Shown piece by piece: positions 34,533 through 42,459 of a stretch of DNA of 64,000 nucleotides (positions are counted from its first letter, which is position 1; each line of letters opens with the position of its first letter). The notes beneath the pieces are model-generated. The model made no database searches. It was given only the letters and a program-made list of their open reading frames with translations, and was not told where the DNA came from. The position numbers and the translations under genes were made by a program. Source of the stretch: Metapseudomonas sp043392685. Its GTDB lineage: Bacteria; Pseudomonadota; Gammaproteobacteria; Pseudomonadales; Pseudomonadaceae. The stretch is from assembly GCA_043392685.1 (NCBI GenBank), contig JBHZGM010000002.1. One strand, given 5' to 3'.

Positions 34533-34817
34533 CAGGCCAGATGCCGATGCACTGGCTGCAGAAGACCGGGCATCGCCCGATCCGGCTGATTGAGGACTCC
34601 ATCACGCGCATCTACGGCCCCGGCTTCCGCGATGAAAACCGGCCCAAGGCCAACTGCAGAGCGCATCCTGCGAAACATCGACAGCATCATCGGTTGCTTC
34701 TCGTACTACGTGGCGCCGATCAGGTGTGGACTGGTCGACAGGTTCGCCCACAGGACCTTGGGCGGGTCATGTTTTTTTCGTTAAACTCTTCACGAATAAC
34801 CCCTGACCTGCCCGATC
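34533..34817 (+). other. Unassigned stretch, possible decayed gene, and hpaR promoter
   Basis: Frames here are open but lack a convincing start or full domain. One frame from 34541 reads LQKTGHRPIRLIEDSITRI and a shifted one from about 34665 reads ERILRNIDSIIGCFSYYVAP, both protein-like, as if one short gene had been broken by a frameshift near 34650. I do not recognise the family. The last 45 bases are AT-rich (GTTTTTTTCGTTAAACTC) and probably hold the hpaR promoter, with half of the GTTAA operator motif. Confidence 0.35.
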
Positions 34818-35240
34818 ATGCCAAGTCCAAGACCTTCCCTGACCCTGACCCTGCTCCAGGCCCGTGAAGCGGCCATGAGCTTCTTCCGCCCGCTGCTCAA
34901 CCAGCACGACCTGACCGAGCAGCAATGGCGGGTGATTCGCCTGCTGCGCCAGCACGGCGAGTTGGAGAGTTACCAACTGGCGGAGCTCGCCTGCATCCTC
35001 AAGCCGAGCATGACCGGCGTGCTGTCGCGCCTGGAGCGCGATGGCGTCGTGGTGCGCCGCAAGGCGCCGCAGGACCAGCGCCGCGTGCTGGTTAACCTGA
35101 CTGAAAAGGGCCATCAGTGCTTCCTTTCCATGAGCGAGGGCATGGAAGCCAACTACCAGAAGATCCAGGAGCAGTTCGGCGAGGACAAGCTCAAGCAATT
35201 GATCGAGCTGCTCAACGAGCTGAAGCAGATCAAGCCCTGA
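34818..35240 (+). CDS. hpaR: MarR family repressor of HPA degradation, HpaR
   Basis: This 140-residue winged-helix protein matches HpaR: LTLTLLQAREAAMSFFRPLL at the start, recognition region LACILKPSMTGVLSRLERDGVV (about residues 58-79), wing RRKAPQDQRRVLVNLTEKG and a C-terminal dimer helix. HpaR represses the homoprotocatechuate meta-cleavage operon and is released by the aromatic substrate. The GTTAAT-NN-ATTAAC palindromes in this island are its likely operators, since MarR proteins bind such sites; this is inference. Confidence 0.9.
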   Translation: MPSPRPSLTLTLLQAREAAMSFFRPLLNQHDLTEQQWRVIRLLRQHGELESYQLAELACILKPSMTGVLSRLERDGVVVRRKAPQDQRRVLVNLTEKGHQCFLSMSEGMEANYQKIQEQFGEDKLKQLIELLNELKQIKP

Positions 35241-35252
35241 TCGCACCCGTCT

Positions 35253-35321
35253 TGCAGGAGCGAGCTTGCTCGCGGAATCGACTTCTCCCCACATGCTTCG
35301 CCATCGGGCTGGCTCCTGCAG
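35253..35321. repeat. REP-like inverted repeat (TGCAGGAGCGAGC type)
   Basis: TGCAGGAGC at 35253 is inverted as GGCTCCTGCA ending near 35320, with inner GAGCTTGCTCGC. It lies between hpaR and the hydroxylase genes. Same family as the element inside the FUSC gene. Confidence 0.75.
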
Positions 35322-35506
35322 AAATGCCATGAAAAGTGCAATCAAGACTCCGTAACGTCCATTCTTGGGGGGATGCCCCCGTCCCATAATCGCCCTGCAC
35401 CCACTTGGGGTATCCGCTTCAGGCTCTGGCTTCCCGCGGCATTATCTGTTGCAGCGAGCTACCAGCCTGGCCTTTTCCAAGTACTAACAATAAGCAGGGC
35501 CTCGAC

Positions 35507-36676
35507 ATGAAAAAGCCAAACCACCTTCTCGACGACCTGAAGGCCATCCTCCCGGCCATTGCTGCCAATGCCTCGCAAGCCGAGCAAATCCGCCAGGTGC
35601 CGGAGCAGAACATCGCCCTGCTCAAGGGCATCGGCCTGCATCGCGCGCTGCAACCGAAGAAGTTCGGCGGCATGGAGATTTCCCTGCCCGAGTTCGCCGA
35701 TTGTGTCGTCGCCCTGGCCGGCGCTTGTGCCAGCACCGCCTGGGCGTTCAGCTTGCTGTGCACCCACAGTCATCAGCTAGCGATGTTCTCGGCACGTCTG
35801 CAGGAAGAGGTCTGGGGTGAGAACCCGGACGCCACCGCCAGCAGTTCCATCGCGCCCTTCGGCAAGGTGGAAGAAGTGGAAGGCGGGGTAATCTTCAACG
35901 GCGAGATGGGCTGGAGCAGTGGCAGCGACCATGCCGAATGGGCCATCGTCGGCTGCCGTCGGAAGAACGCCGAAGGTGAGCTTGTCTATTGCTTTGCTGT
36001 GCTGCCGCGCAGCGACTACGAAATCCGCGACGACTGGTACGCGGCCGGCATGAAGGGCAGCGGCACCAAGACCCTGATCATCAAGGACGCCTTCGTCCCC
36101 AACCACCGCATCCAGGCGGCCAAGGACATGATGGAAGGCAAGTCCGCCGGATTCGGCCTGTACCCGGACAGCAAGATCTTCTACGCACCTTACCGCCCGT
36201 ACTTCGCCAGCGGTTTCGCCGCCATAAGCCTGGGCATCGCCGAGCGCATGCTTGAAGCCTTCAAGGAGAAGACAAAGAACCGCGTGCGCGCCTACACCGG
36301 TGTCAGCGTCGGCACCGCCACCCCGGCGCTGATGCGCCTGGCCGAATCCACCCACCAGGTGGCCGCCGCCCGCGCCTTCCTCGAGAAGACCTGGCAGGAG
36401 CACGCCGAGCACGGCGAACGCCACCAGTACCCCAGCCGCGAAACCCTGGCTTTCTGGCGCACCAACCAGGCCTATGCAGTGAAGATGTGCATCCAGGCGG
36501 TGGACCGCCTGTTCGAAGCCGCCGGCGGCACCGCCTGGTTCGAGAACAACGAGATGCAGCGGCTGTTCCGCGATTCCCACATGACCGGCGCCCATGCCTA
36601 TACCGACTACGACGTCTGCGCGCAGATTCTCGGGCGCGAGCTGATGGGCCTGGAGCCCGACCCGAGCATGGTGTAA
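35507..36676 (+). CDS. 4-Hydroxyphenylacetate 3-hydroxylase, oxygenase component (C2 type)
   Basis: This 389-residue protein has an acyl-CoA-dehydrogenase fold (N-terminal helical domain, middle beta domain with GEMGWSSGSDHAEWAIVG near residue 130, C-terminal helical bundle with HMTGAHAYTDYD near 365). This is the plan of group D flavin monooxygenases such as Acinetobacter baumannii HPAH C2. It uses reduced flavin and O2 to hydroxylate HPA to homoprotocatechuate. It is not an HpaB-type enzyme. The ATG at 35507 is chosen because the upstream extension is low in similarity. The reductase follows, and the meta-cleavage operon faces it. Confidence 0.85.
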   Translation: MKKPNHLLDDLKAILPAIAANASQAEQIRQVPEQNIALLKGIGLHRALQPKKFGGMEISLPEFADCVVALAGACASTAWAFSLLCTHSHQLAMFSARLQEEVWGENPDATASSSIAPFGKVEEVEGGVIFNGEMGWSSGSDHAEWAIVGCRRKNAEGELVYCFAVLPRSDYEIRDDWYAAGMKGSGTKTLIIKDAFVPNHRIQAAKDMMEGKSAGFGLYPDSKIFYAPYRPYFASGFAAISLGIAERMLEAFKEKTKNRVRAYTGVSVGTATPALMRLAESTHQVAAARAFLEKTWQEHAEHGERHQYPSRETLAFWRTNQAYAVKMCIQAVDRLFEAAGGTAWFENNEMQRLFRDSHMTGAHAYTDYDVCAQILGRELMGLEPDPSMV

Positions 36677-36772
36677 CGCCTGCATCCCTCACCTGCGTGC
36701 CGGGCGGCTCCGCGCCGCCCCTATTGAATGATCGCGCGGCCGTCCCACGAGGCGGCCGCCAGGAGCTGCGCC

Positions 36773-37711
36773 ATGTCCTCTCAAGAAACTCTCTTCGATT
36801 CCCGCGCCTTCCGCCGTGCCCTGGGCAATTTCGCCACTGGCGTCACCATAGCCACCGCCACAGCGCCCGATGGCTCCCGTGCGGGCGTCACCGCCAACAG
36901 CTTCAACTCGGTCTCCCTGGAGCCGCCGCTGATCCTCTGGAGCATTGACAAGCGTTCCAGCAGCCTGGCGGTGTTCCAGCAGGCCAGCCACTTCGCGGTG
37001 AACATCCTCGCTGCCGACCAGATCGACCTCTCCAATCAGTTCGCCCGCCCGCGCGACGACAAGTTCGAGGGGGTGAGTTACGAGCCCGGTATCGGCGGTG
37101 CGCCGCTGTTCCCCGACTGCGCGGCGCGTTTCCAGTGCGAGATGCACCAGCAGGTGGATGGCGGCGACCACGTGATACTGATCGGCAAGGTGCTGGCCTT
37201 CGACGATCTTGGCCGCTCGCCGCTGCTCTATCACCAGGGCGTCTATTCCATGGTCCTGCCGCATACCCGCATGACCCGGAAAGCCGAAGACCAGCCGGCC
37301 TCCAGCGCCTTCCAGGGGCGCTTGGCGCACAACCTCTACTACCTGATGACTCAGGCGGTACGTGGCTACCAGGCCGACTACCAGCCCAGGCAGCTTTCCA
37401 CCGGCCTGCGCACCAGCGAAGCGCGCATGCTGATGGTGCTGGAGAACGATGCGGGCCTTGGCCTGTGCGATCTGCAACGTGAGGTAGCGATGCCCATGCG
37501 TGAAATCGAGGAGGCCGTGGCCATCCTCAAACGCAAGGGCATGGTGGCCGATGTGGACGATCGCTACGTGCTGACGCCCGCTGGCGTGGAACGGGCTGAC
37601 GCGCTCTGGCGCATTGCTCGAGAACAGCAGGAGAAGGTGTTCGCTCAGTTTGGTGAGGAGCAGGTGGAAACCTTCAAGCAGATGCTCAAGGCGGTGATTG
37701 CATTGGGCTGA
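36773..37711 (+). CDS. HPA 3-hydroxylase flavin reductase with MarR-like C-terminal domain (C1 type)
   Basis: This 312-residue protein has an N-terminal flavin reductase domain (about 1-165; FRRALGNFATGVTI, VTANSFNSVSLEPPLI, the usual FMN-site segments) and a C-terminal MarR-like helical domain (about 180-312). This fusion is characteristic of Acinetobacter HPAH C1, where HPA binding to the tail stimulates NADH oxidation by the reductase. It supplies reduced flavin to the oxygenase 96 bases upstream. AGGAG precedes the ATG. The tail end (QFGEEQVETFKQMLKAV) resembles the end of HpaR (QFGEDKLKQLIELLNEL), hinting at common ancestry. Confidence 0.87.
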   Translation: MSSQETLFDSRAFRRALGNFATGVTIATATAPDGSRAGVTANSFNSVSLEPPLILWSIDKRSSSLAVFQQASHFAVNILAADQIDLSNQFARPRDDKFEGVSYEPGIGGAPLFPDCAARFQCEMHQQVDGGDHVILIGKVLAFDDLGRSPLLYHQGVYSMVLPHTRMTRKAEDQPASSAFQGRLAHNLYYLMTQAVRGYQADYQPRQLSTGLRTSEARMLMVLENDAGLGLCDLQREVAMPMREIEEAVAILKRKGMVADVDDRYVLTPAGVERADALWRIAREQQEKVFAQFGEEQVETFKQMLKAVIALG

Positions 37712-37778
37712 ACCGCCCGAGCAGCCATGGGAATGGCGCCCCGGTGGCGCTGTTCCGGTTCTTTGCGAGACTGCGGAT

Positions 37779-37811
37779 GCAAAAAACCGGCCCGAGGGCC
37801 GGTTTCTTCCA
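37779..37811. terminator. Bidirectional terminator between reductase gene and hpaI
   Basis: AAACCGGCCC / GGGCCGGTTT (37784-37793 / 37796-37805) with A-run before and T-rich sequence after, placed between convergent genes. Confidence 0.8.
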
Positions 37812-37824
37812 TTGCCTGCGGCAA

Positions 37825-38628
37825 TCAATAGACCCCGCCACTGCCATTCACCGGAGCGGCCGTGCCCTTGAACGCGCCTGCCAGGCTCTGCAGGCCACGC
37901 ATCAGCACCGTGGTATCCACCCCCACCGCGACGAAGGCCGCGCCCAGTTCGATGTAGCGACGCGCCAAGGCCTGGTCGGCGGAGAGGATGCCGGCGGCCT
38001 TGCCGGCTGATCGGATGCGAACAATGGCATCTTCGATGGCAGTCTGGACTTCCGGATGCCCAGGATTGCCGCGATGGCCCATCGCGGCGGAGAGGTCGGC
38101 CGGCCCGATGAATACGCCGTCGACACCTTCTACGCCGGCAATCGCGTCCAGGTTGGCCAGGCCTTCGAGGTTTTCGATCTGCACCAGCAGGCACATTTGC
38201 TCGTCAGCCTGGTCGAGGTAGCCGGGGATGCTGTTCCAGCGCGAGGCGCGGGCCAGGGCGCTGCCGACGCCGCGGATACCGAAGGGCGGATAGCGAATGG
38301 CGCGTACCAGTTCGGCGGCCTGCTTGGCAGATTCCACCATGGGCACCAGCAGGGTCTGGGCACCGATGTCCAGCAGTTGCTTGATCAGCACCGCGTCGCC
38401 AATGGGTGGGCGGATGATCGGCTGGGACGGGTAAGGCGCGATGGCCTGAAGCTGGGCCAGCAGGGTGCGCAGATCGTTGGGCGCATGCTCGCCGTCGAGC
38501 AGCAGCCAGTCGAAGCCCGCATTGGCCGCCAGCTCTGCGCAGTAGGCATCGGCAAGACCGAGCCAGAGGCCAATCTGCGGCTGGCCGGAGTGGAGGCGGG
38601 CCTTGAACGTGTTGATGGGCAGGTCCAT
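37825..38628 (-). CDS. hpaI: 4-Hydroxy-2-oxoheptane-1,7-dioate aldolase HpaI
   Basis: This 267-residue class II (metal-dependent) aldolase has the HpaI signatures LLLDGEHAPNDL (residues 42-53, catalytic His 48), IIRPPIGD with the conserved Arg near 73, and metal-site VQIENLEGLANLD (Glu near 152) with GPADLSAAMG. It splits the seven-carbon intermediate to pyruvate and succinic semialdehyde, the last step of the pathway. It is the distal gene of the minus-strand operon, separated from hpaH by a REP-like element, which could lower its expression relative to upstream genes. Confidence 0.93.
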   Translation of the reverse strand: MDLPINTFKARLHSGQPQIGLWLGLADAYCAELAANAGFDWLLLDGEHAPNDLRTLLAQLQAIAPYPSQPIIRPPIGDAVLIKQLLDIGAQTLLVPMVESAKQAAELVRAIRYPPFGIRGVGSALARASRWNSIPGYLDQADEQMCLLVQIENLEGLANLDAIAGVEGVDGVFIGPADLSAAMGHRGNPGHPEVQTAIEDAIVRIRSAGKAAGILSADQALARRYIELGAAFVAVGVDTTVLMRGLQSLAGAFKGTAAPVNGSGGVY

Positions 38629-38653
38629 GGAGGACTCCTTGGCAGGCATTGAA

Positions 38654-38706
38654 TATAGGAGCCAGCGCTGCTGGCCAAACGCTTCGCAAGCAAGCTCGCT
38701 CCTACA
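38654..38706. repeat. REP-like inverted repeat between hpaH and hpaI
   Basis: ATAGGAGCCAGCG (about 38654) and CAAGCTCGCTCCTACA (to 38706) are the arms of a REP-type palindrome inside the operon. Related to the elements at 31483 and 35253. Confidence 0.75.
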
Positions 38707-38714
38707 GGGGCGCG

Positions 38715-39518
38715 TCAGACGAAACGGCAGGCAATGGAGCCCAACTGGTCGTAGTCGACGTGGAAGGTGTCGCCGGGGGCGGCCGCCACCGGGCGGGTGA
38801 AGGAGCCTCCGAGAATGATCTGGCCGGCTTCCAGGGTGACGTCGTAGGGCGCCAGCTTGTTGGCCAGCCAGGCCACGCCCTTGGCCGGGTGGTTGAGTAC
38901 CGCGGCGGAGACGCCGGATTCCTCGATCACGCCATTGCGGTAGAGGATGGCCGGTACGCGCCGCAGATCGATCTCGGTGGGGCGCACGGCACGGCCACCC
39001 ATCACCACGCCGGCGTTGGCGGCGTTGTCGGAGATGGTGTCGAAGACCTTGCGGGTGACCTTGGTGTCCGGGTCCACCTGCTGGATGCGCGCATCGATGA
39101 TCTCCAGTGCCGGGATCACCCATTCCGTTGCGTCCAGCACGTCGAAGATCGTGCAGTTCGGGCCGCGCAGGGGCTTGCCGAGAATAAAGGCCAACTCCAC
39201 TTCCACGCGCGGGACGATGAATCGGTCGAAAGGAATATCACTGCCTTCATCGAACAGCATGTTGTCCAGCAGCGCGCCGTAATCCGGCTCGGTGATGTTG
39301 GACGACACCTGCATGGCGCGGGAGGTCAGGCCGATCTTGTGGCCGACCAGCTTGCGGCCGTCACGGATCTTCCGGGCGACCCAGGCACGCTGGATGGCGT
39401 AGGCGTCGTCGATGGTGATCTCTGGATGATCCAGGGAGAACTGGCGCACTTGCTCGCGGGAACGCTCGGCGGCGTCGAGGCGGGCGGCGGCTTGCTGGAT
39501 GATGCTGGCGTCGAGCAT
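38715..39518 (-). CDS. hpaH: 2-Oxo-hept-4-ene-1,7-dioate hydratase HpaH
   Basis: This 267-residue protein belongs to the fumarylacetoacetate-hydrolase-like hydratase family. It has GHKIGLTSRAMQ near residue 78, the metal ligands VPRVEVELAFILGKPL near 121 (E-x-E) and PALEIIDARI near 153. It hydrates the decarboxylated ring-cleavage product before HpaI. Start at MLDASIIQQ; an upstream extension overlaps hpaF and is discarded. It lies 7 bases after hpaF. Confidence 0.93.
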   Translation of the reverse strand: MLDASIIQQAAARLDAAERSREQVRQFSLDHPEITIDDAYAIQRAWVARKIRDGRKLVGHKIGLTSRAMQVSSNITEPDYGALLDNMLFDEGSDIPFDRFIVPRVEVELAFILGKPLRGPNCTIFDVLDATEWVIPALEIIDARIQQVDPDTKVTRKVFDTISDNAANAGVVMGGRAVRPTEIDLRRVPAILYRNGVIEESGVSAAVLNHPAKGVAWLANKLAPYDVTLEAGQIILGGSFTRPVAAAPGDTFHVDYDQLGSIACRFV

Positions 39519-39525
39519 GGAAACC

Positions 39526-39936
39526 TCAGGAATGCTTCGTGAACAGGGGGTGCAGGCTGCTGTGCTTGGCATCGAAGACCTGGCCGGGGCTTTCGTCGAT
39601 CTGCAACGTGATGCCGATTGGACGCTGCTCCAGCAGACTATCGAGGCGGCTGCGCAGCACCGTCAGCAGGCTGTCGCCCACCTGCTTGTGCACCGCCGGG
39701 CTGCGCCCGGCACCCATGCGCAGGTTGGCGTAGAGGAAGCCGTAATCACCCTTGCCGTCGGCCACGGCGGAGTGGGCCGCCGGGTAGGCCAGCACGCGGG
39801 TGCCGCCGGTGGGGAACACCTGGCGGCCGGTTTCGTCGCGCTGTTCCAGCATGCAGTCGGCCAGGGCGCGGCACAGGCCGCCGATGTCCGCTTCGCGTTC
39901 CAGGTCGGAGGTGTAGAGCAGGACCAGATGGGGCAT
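39526..39936 (-). CDS. hpaF: 5-Carboxymethyl-2-hydroxymuconate delta-isomerase HpaF
   Basis: This 136-residue enzyme starts MPHLVLLYTSDLE, so that Pro2 is the catalytic base after Met removal, as in the tautomerase superfamily. It continues with the family's RVLAYPAAHSAVADGKGDYGFLYANLRM. It isomerises the HpaE product before decarboxylation. It lies 13 bases after hpaD. Confidence 0.92.
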   Translation of the reverse strand: MPHLVLLYTSDLEREADIGGLCRALADCMLEQRDETGRQVFPTGGTRVLAYPAAHSAVADGKGDYGFLYANLRMGAGRSPAVHKQVGDSLLTVLRSRLDSLLEQRPIGITLQIDESPGQVFDAKHSSLHPLFTKHS

Positions 39937-39949
39937 TTCGCTGCTCCTT

Positions 39950-40873
39950 CTACAGCCGACTGGTGGAGGTGACGCCGGCCGGGTTCGAGGCCTGGGCAGC
40001 GGGAATGGCGGAACCGTCCTGCGGGGTGACCGGGAACACGGCGTTGATCTGGCCGGTGCCCGAGGAGCCGAAGTAGGGCGTGATGACTTCGGCCTTGCCG
40101 TCGTACTTCGACCAGCCCAGGGCACCCAGCAGCATCGCGGTGTCGTGCATGAAGCCTTCGCCGTGGCCCTTCACCGCGTATTCCGGGAGCATGGTGCAGA
40201 AGTCGTCCCACTCGCCGTCTTCCCACATCTGCACGACCCGGTTATCGAGGATTTCCAGGAAGGGACTCCACACCCTGGTGGCGAAATCCGGCGCCTGCCC
40301 GTTCTGGGCGAAACGGTGGGACAGCGAGCCGCTGGCGAGGAAGGCCACAGTGCCGTCGTAGTGCTCTTCCACGGCCTTGCGCATGGCCCAGCCGAGGCGG
40401 GCGCTGTCGTTCAGGTAATGGGAAGTGCACAGCGCCGAGACCGAGATCACCTTGAAGTGCTGGTCGGCGTTCATGTAGCGCATGGGCACCAGGGTGCCGT
40501 ATTCCGGGCCAAGGGTGGTGGCGTCATGGGCCATGGTTTCCACGCCATAGCGGTTGCACACCTCAGACAGCAGGCGACCCAGTTCCGGGTTGCCGGGGAA
40601 CTCGTACTCCATGTTGCTGATGAAGTGCGGCAGTTCGTTGCTGGTGTAGAGCCCCTGGAAATGCGGACCGCAGTTGATGTGGTAGTTGGCGTTGACCAGC
40701 CAGTGGGTGTCGAACACCACGATGGTGTCGACGTTCAGCTCACGGCAGCGGCGGCCGATTTCGATGTGTCCGTCGATGGCGGCCTGACGGAAGCCCTGGC
40801 GAGGGCCCGGCAGCTCGGACAGGTACATGGACGGGACGTGGGTGATCTTGGCAGCCAGAGCAAGTTTGCCCAT
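39950..40873 (-). CDS. hpaD: 3,4-Dihydroxyphenylacetate 2,3-dioxygenase HpaD
   Basis: This 307-residue extradiol dioxygenase is of the class III (LigB) type, not the vicinal-oxygen-chelate type. The N-terminal AAKITHVPSMYLSELPG carries the first iron His, DTHW near residue 55 another conserved His, and SGSLSHRF near 180 the active-site His. It opens the homoprotocatechuate ring to 5-carboxymethyl-2-hydroxymuconate semialdehyde using Fe(II) and O2. A 125-bp gap separates it from hpaE, the largest within the operon. Confidence 0.93.
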   Translation of the reverse strand: MGKLALAAKITHVPSMYLSELPGPRQGFRQAAIDGHIEIGRRCRELNVDTIVVFDTHWLVNANYHINCGPHFQGLYTSNELPHFISNMEYEFPGNPELGRLLSEVCNRYGVETMAHDATTLGPEYGTLVPMRYMNADQHFKVISVSALCTSHYLNDSARLGWAMRKAVEEHYDGTVAFLASGSLSHRFAQNGQAPDFATRVWSPFLEILDNRVVQMWEDGEWDDFCTMLPEYAVKGHGEGFMHDTAMLLGALGWSKYDGKAEVITPYFGSSGTGQINAVFPVTPQDGSAIPAAQASNPAGVTSTSRL

Positions 40874-40998
40874 GACGGTTCTCCTAGCGGCGGGCGCCCG
40901 CTCTCAAGGGGCGTCCTGGTTGTTGTGGTGTTTGCACGCCAGCGAAAGTGGCCGCTCGCGCAGGGCTTGCCTGCGCAGCGGCTCTATGCGGACGAGCC

Positions 40999-42459
40999 TT
41001 ACACGCCCCAACGCGGGATGTGGTGGCTGCCCATGGAAATGCACACGTTCTTGATCTCGGCGAACACCTCGAAGCTGTACTGGCCGCCCTCGCGGCCGGT
41101 GCCCGAGCCCTTCACGCCGCCGAACGGCTGGCGCAGGTCGCGCACGTTCTGGCTATTGATGAAGACCATGCCAGCCTCGATGCCGCGGGCCAAGCGGTGA
41201 GCCTTGCCGATGTCCTGGGTCCAGATGTACGAGGCCAGGCCGTATTCGGTGTCATTGGCCAGGCGCAGGGCTTCAGCCTCGTCCTTGAACTTCATCAGGC
41301 AGACCACCGGGCCGAAGATTTCCTCCTGGGCGATGCGCATGCGGTTGTCGACGTCGGCGAATACCGTCGGCTGGATGAACTGGCCACGGGCAAGGTGCGC
41401 CGGCAGGTTTGCCGGACGCTCCAGGCCGCCGGCCAGCAGGGTGGCGCCTTCCTCGATGCCGATGCGGATGTAGCCGGTGACCTTGTCGTAGTGGGCCTGG
41501 GTGATCATCGAGCCGACCTGGGTTTTCGGGTCCTGCGGATCACCGACGATCAGGCGTTTGGCACGGGCGGCGAACTCGGCGACGAACTGGTCGTAGACGC
41601 TTTCCTGGATGAAGATCCGCGAACCTGCGGTGCAGCGCTCGCCGTTCAGGGAGAAGATGGTGAACAGCGCAGCATCGAGGGCGCGGTCCAGATCGGCGTC
41701 GTCGAAGATCAGCACCGGCGACTTGCCGCCCAGCTCCATGGAGTACTTCTTCAGGCCGGCGGTCTGCATGATCTTGCGGCCGGTGGCGGTGCCGCCGGTG
41801 AAGGAGATGGCGCGCACGTCCGGGTGGCGCACCAAGGCGTCGCCAGCGGTGGCGCCGTAACCCTGCACCACGTTCAGCACGCCTTTGGGAATGCCGGCTT
41901 CCAGGGCCAGGCGGCCCAGTTCGTTGGCGGTCAGCGGCGACAGCTCGCTCATCTTCAGTACCGCGGTGTTGCCCAGCGCCAGGCACGGCGCGGTCTTCCA
42001 GGTGGCGGTCATGAACGGCACGTTCCACGGCGAAACCAAGCCACAGACACCCACCGGTTGGTACAGGGTGTAGTTGAGCATCTGGTCGTCCACCGGGTAG
42101 CTGTGGCCGTCCATGCGGGTGCAGACCTCGGCGAAGAACTCGAAGTTGTGCGAGGCGCGGGGGATCAGCACGTTCTTGGTTTGGTGGATCGGCAGGCCGG
42201 TGTCCAGGGTTTCCAGCTCGGCCAGGTGCGGTACGTTCTGATCGATCAGTTCACCCAGCTTGCGCATCAGCTTGGCGCGCTCCTTGGCCGGGGTATTGGC
42301 CCACTTGGGGAAGGCGTCCTTGGCGGCGGCCACGGCGGCGGCGATTTCCTCGGCGCCACCGCTGGCAACTTCACCGATGGCGTCCATGGTGGCCGGGTTG
42401 TAGTTGACGAAAACCTCTTGGCTTTCGACTTCCTGGCCGTTGATCCAGTGCTTGATCAT
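40999..42459 (-). CDS. hpaE: 5-Carboxymethyl-2-hydroxymuconate semialdehyde dehydrogenase HpaE
   Basis: This 486-residue NAD aldehyde dehydrogenase has the glutamate motif ELGGKSPVLIF (near residue 245), the catalytic Cys in NGERCTAGSRIF (near 283), the GXTXXG-type FTGGTATG near 228, and the EIFGPVV and PFGGVKGSG blocks. It oxidises the ring-cleavage aldehyde to the acid. Its ATG overlaps the hpaG2 stop (ATGA), giving translational coupling. Confidence 0.94.
   Translation of the reverse strand: MIKHWINGQEVESQEVFVNYNPATMDAIGEVASGGAEEIAAAVAAAKDAFPKWANTPAKERAKLMRKLGELIDQNVPHLAELETLDTGLPIHQTKNVLIPRASHNFEFFAEVCTRMDGHSYPVDDQMLNYTLYQPVGVCGLVSPWNVPFMTATWKTAPCLALGNTAVLKMSELSPLTANELGRLALEAGIPKGVLNVVQGYGATAGDALVRHPDVRAISFTGGTATGRKIMQTAGLKKYSMELGGKSPVLIFDDADLDRALDAALFTIFSLNGERCTAGSRIFIQESVYDQFVAEFAARAKRLIVGDPQDPKTQVGSMITQAHYDKVTGYIRIGIEEGATLLAGGLERPANLPAHLARGQFIQPTVFADVDNRMRIAQEEIFGPVVCLMKFKDEAEALRLANDTEYGLASYIWTQDIGKAHRLARGIEAGMVFINSQNVRDLRQPFGGVKGSGTGREGGQYSFEVFAEIKNVCISMGSHHIPRWGV

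Noticed and set aside
35420..35506. Sigma-54 promoter before the hydroxylase genes (TGGCTT ... TTGCA)
   Set aside because: The GG and GC elements are too far apart to form a -24/-12 promoter.
36487..36948. Extra gene spanning the junction of the two hydroxylase component genes
   Set aside because: The frame overlaps both real genes out of phase and has shadow-like composition.
38649..39542. Plus-strand open frame antisense to hpaH
   Set aside because: It is antisense to a well-recognised gene and shows the usual Gly/Val/His shadow bias.
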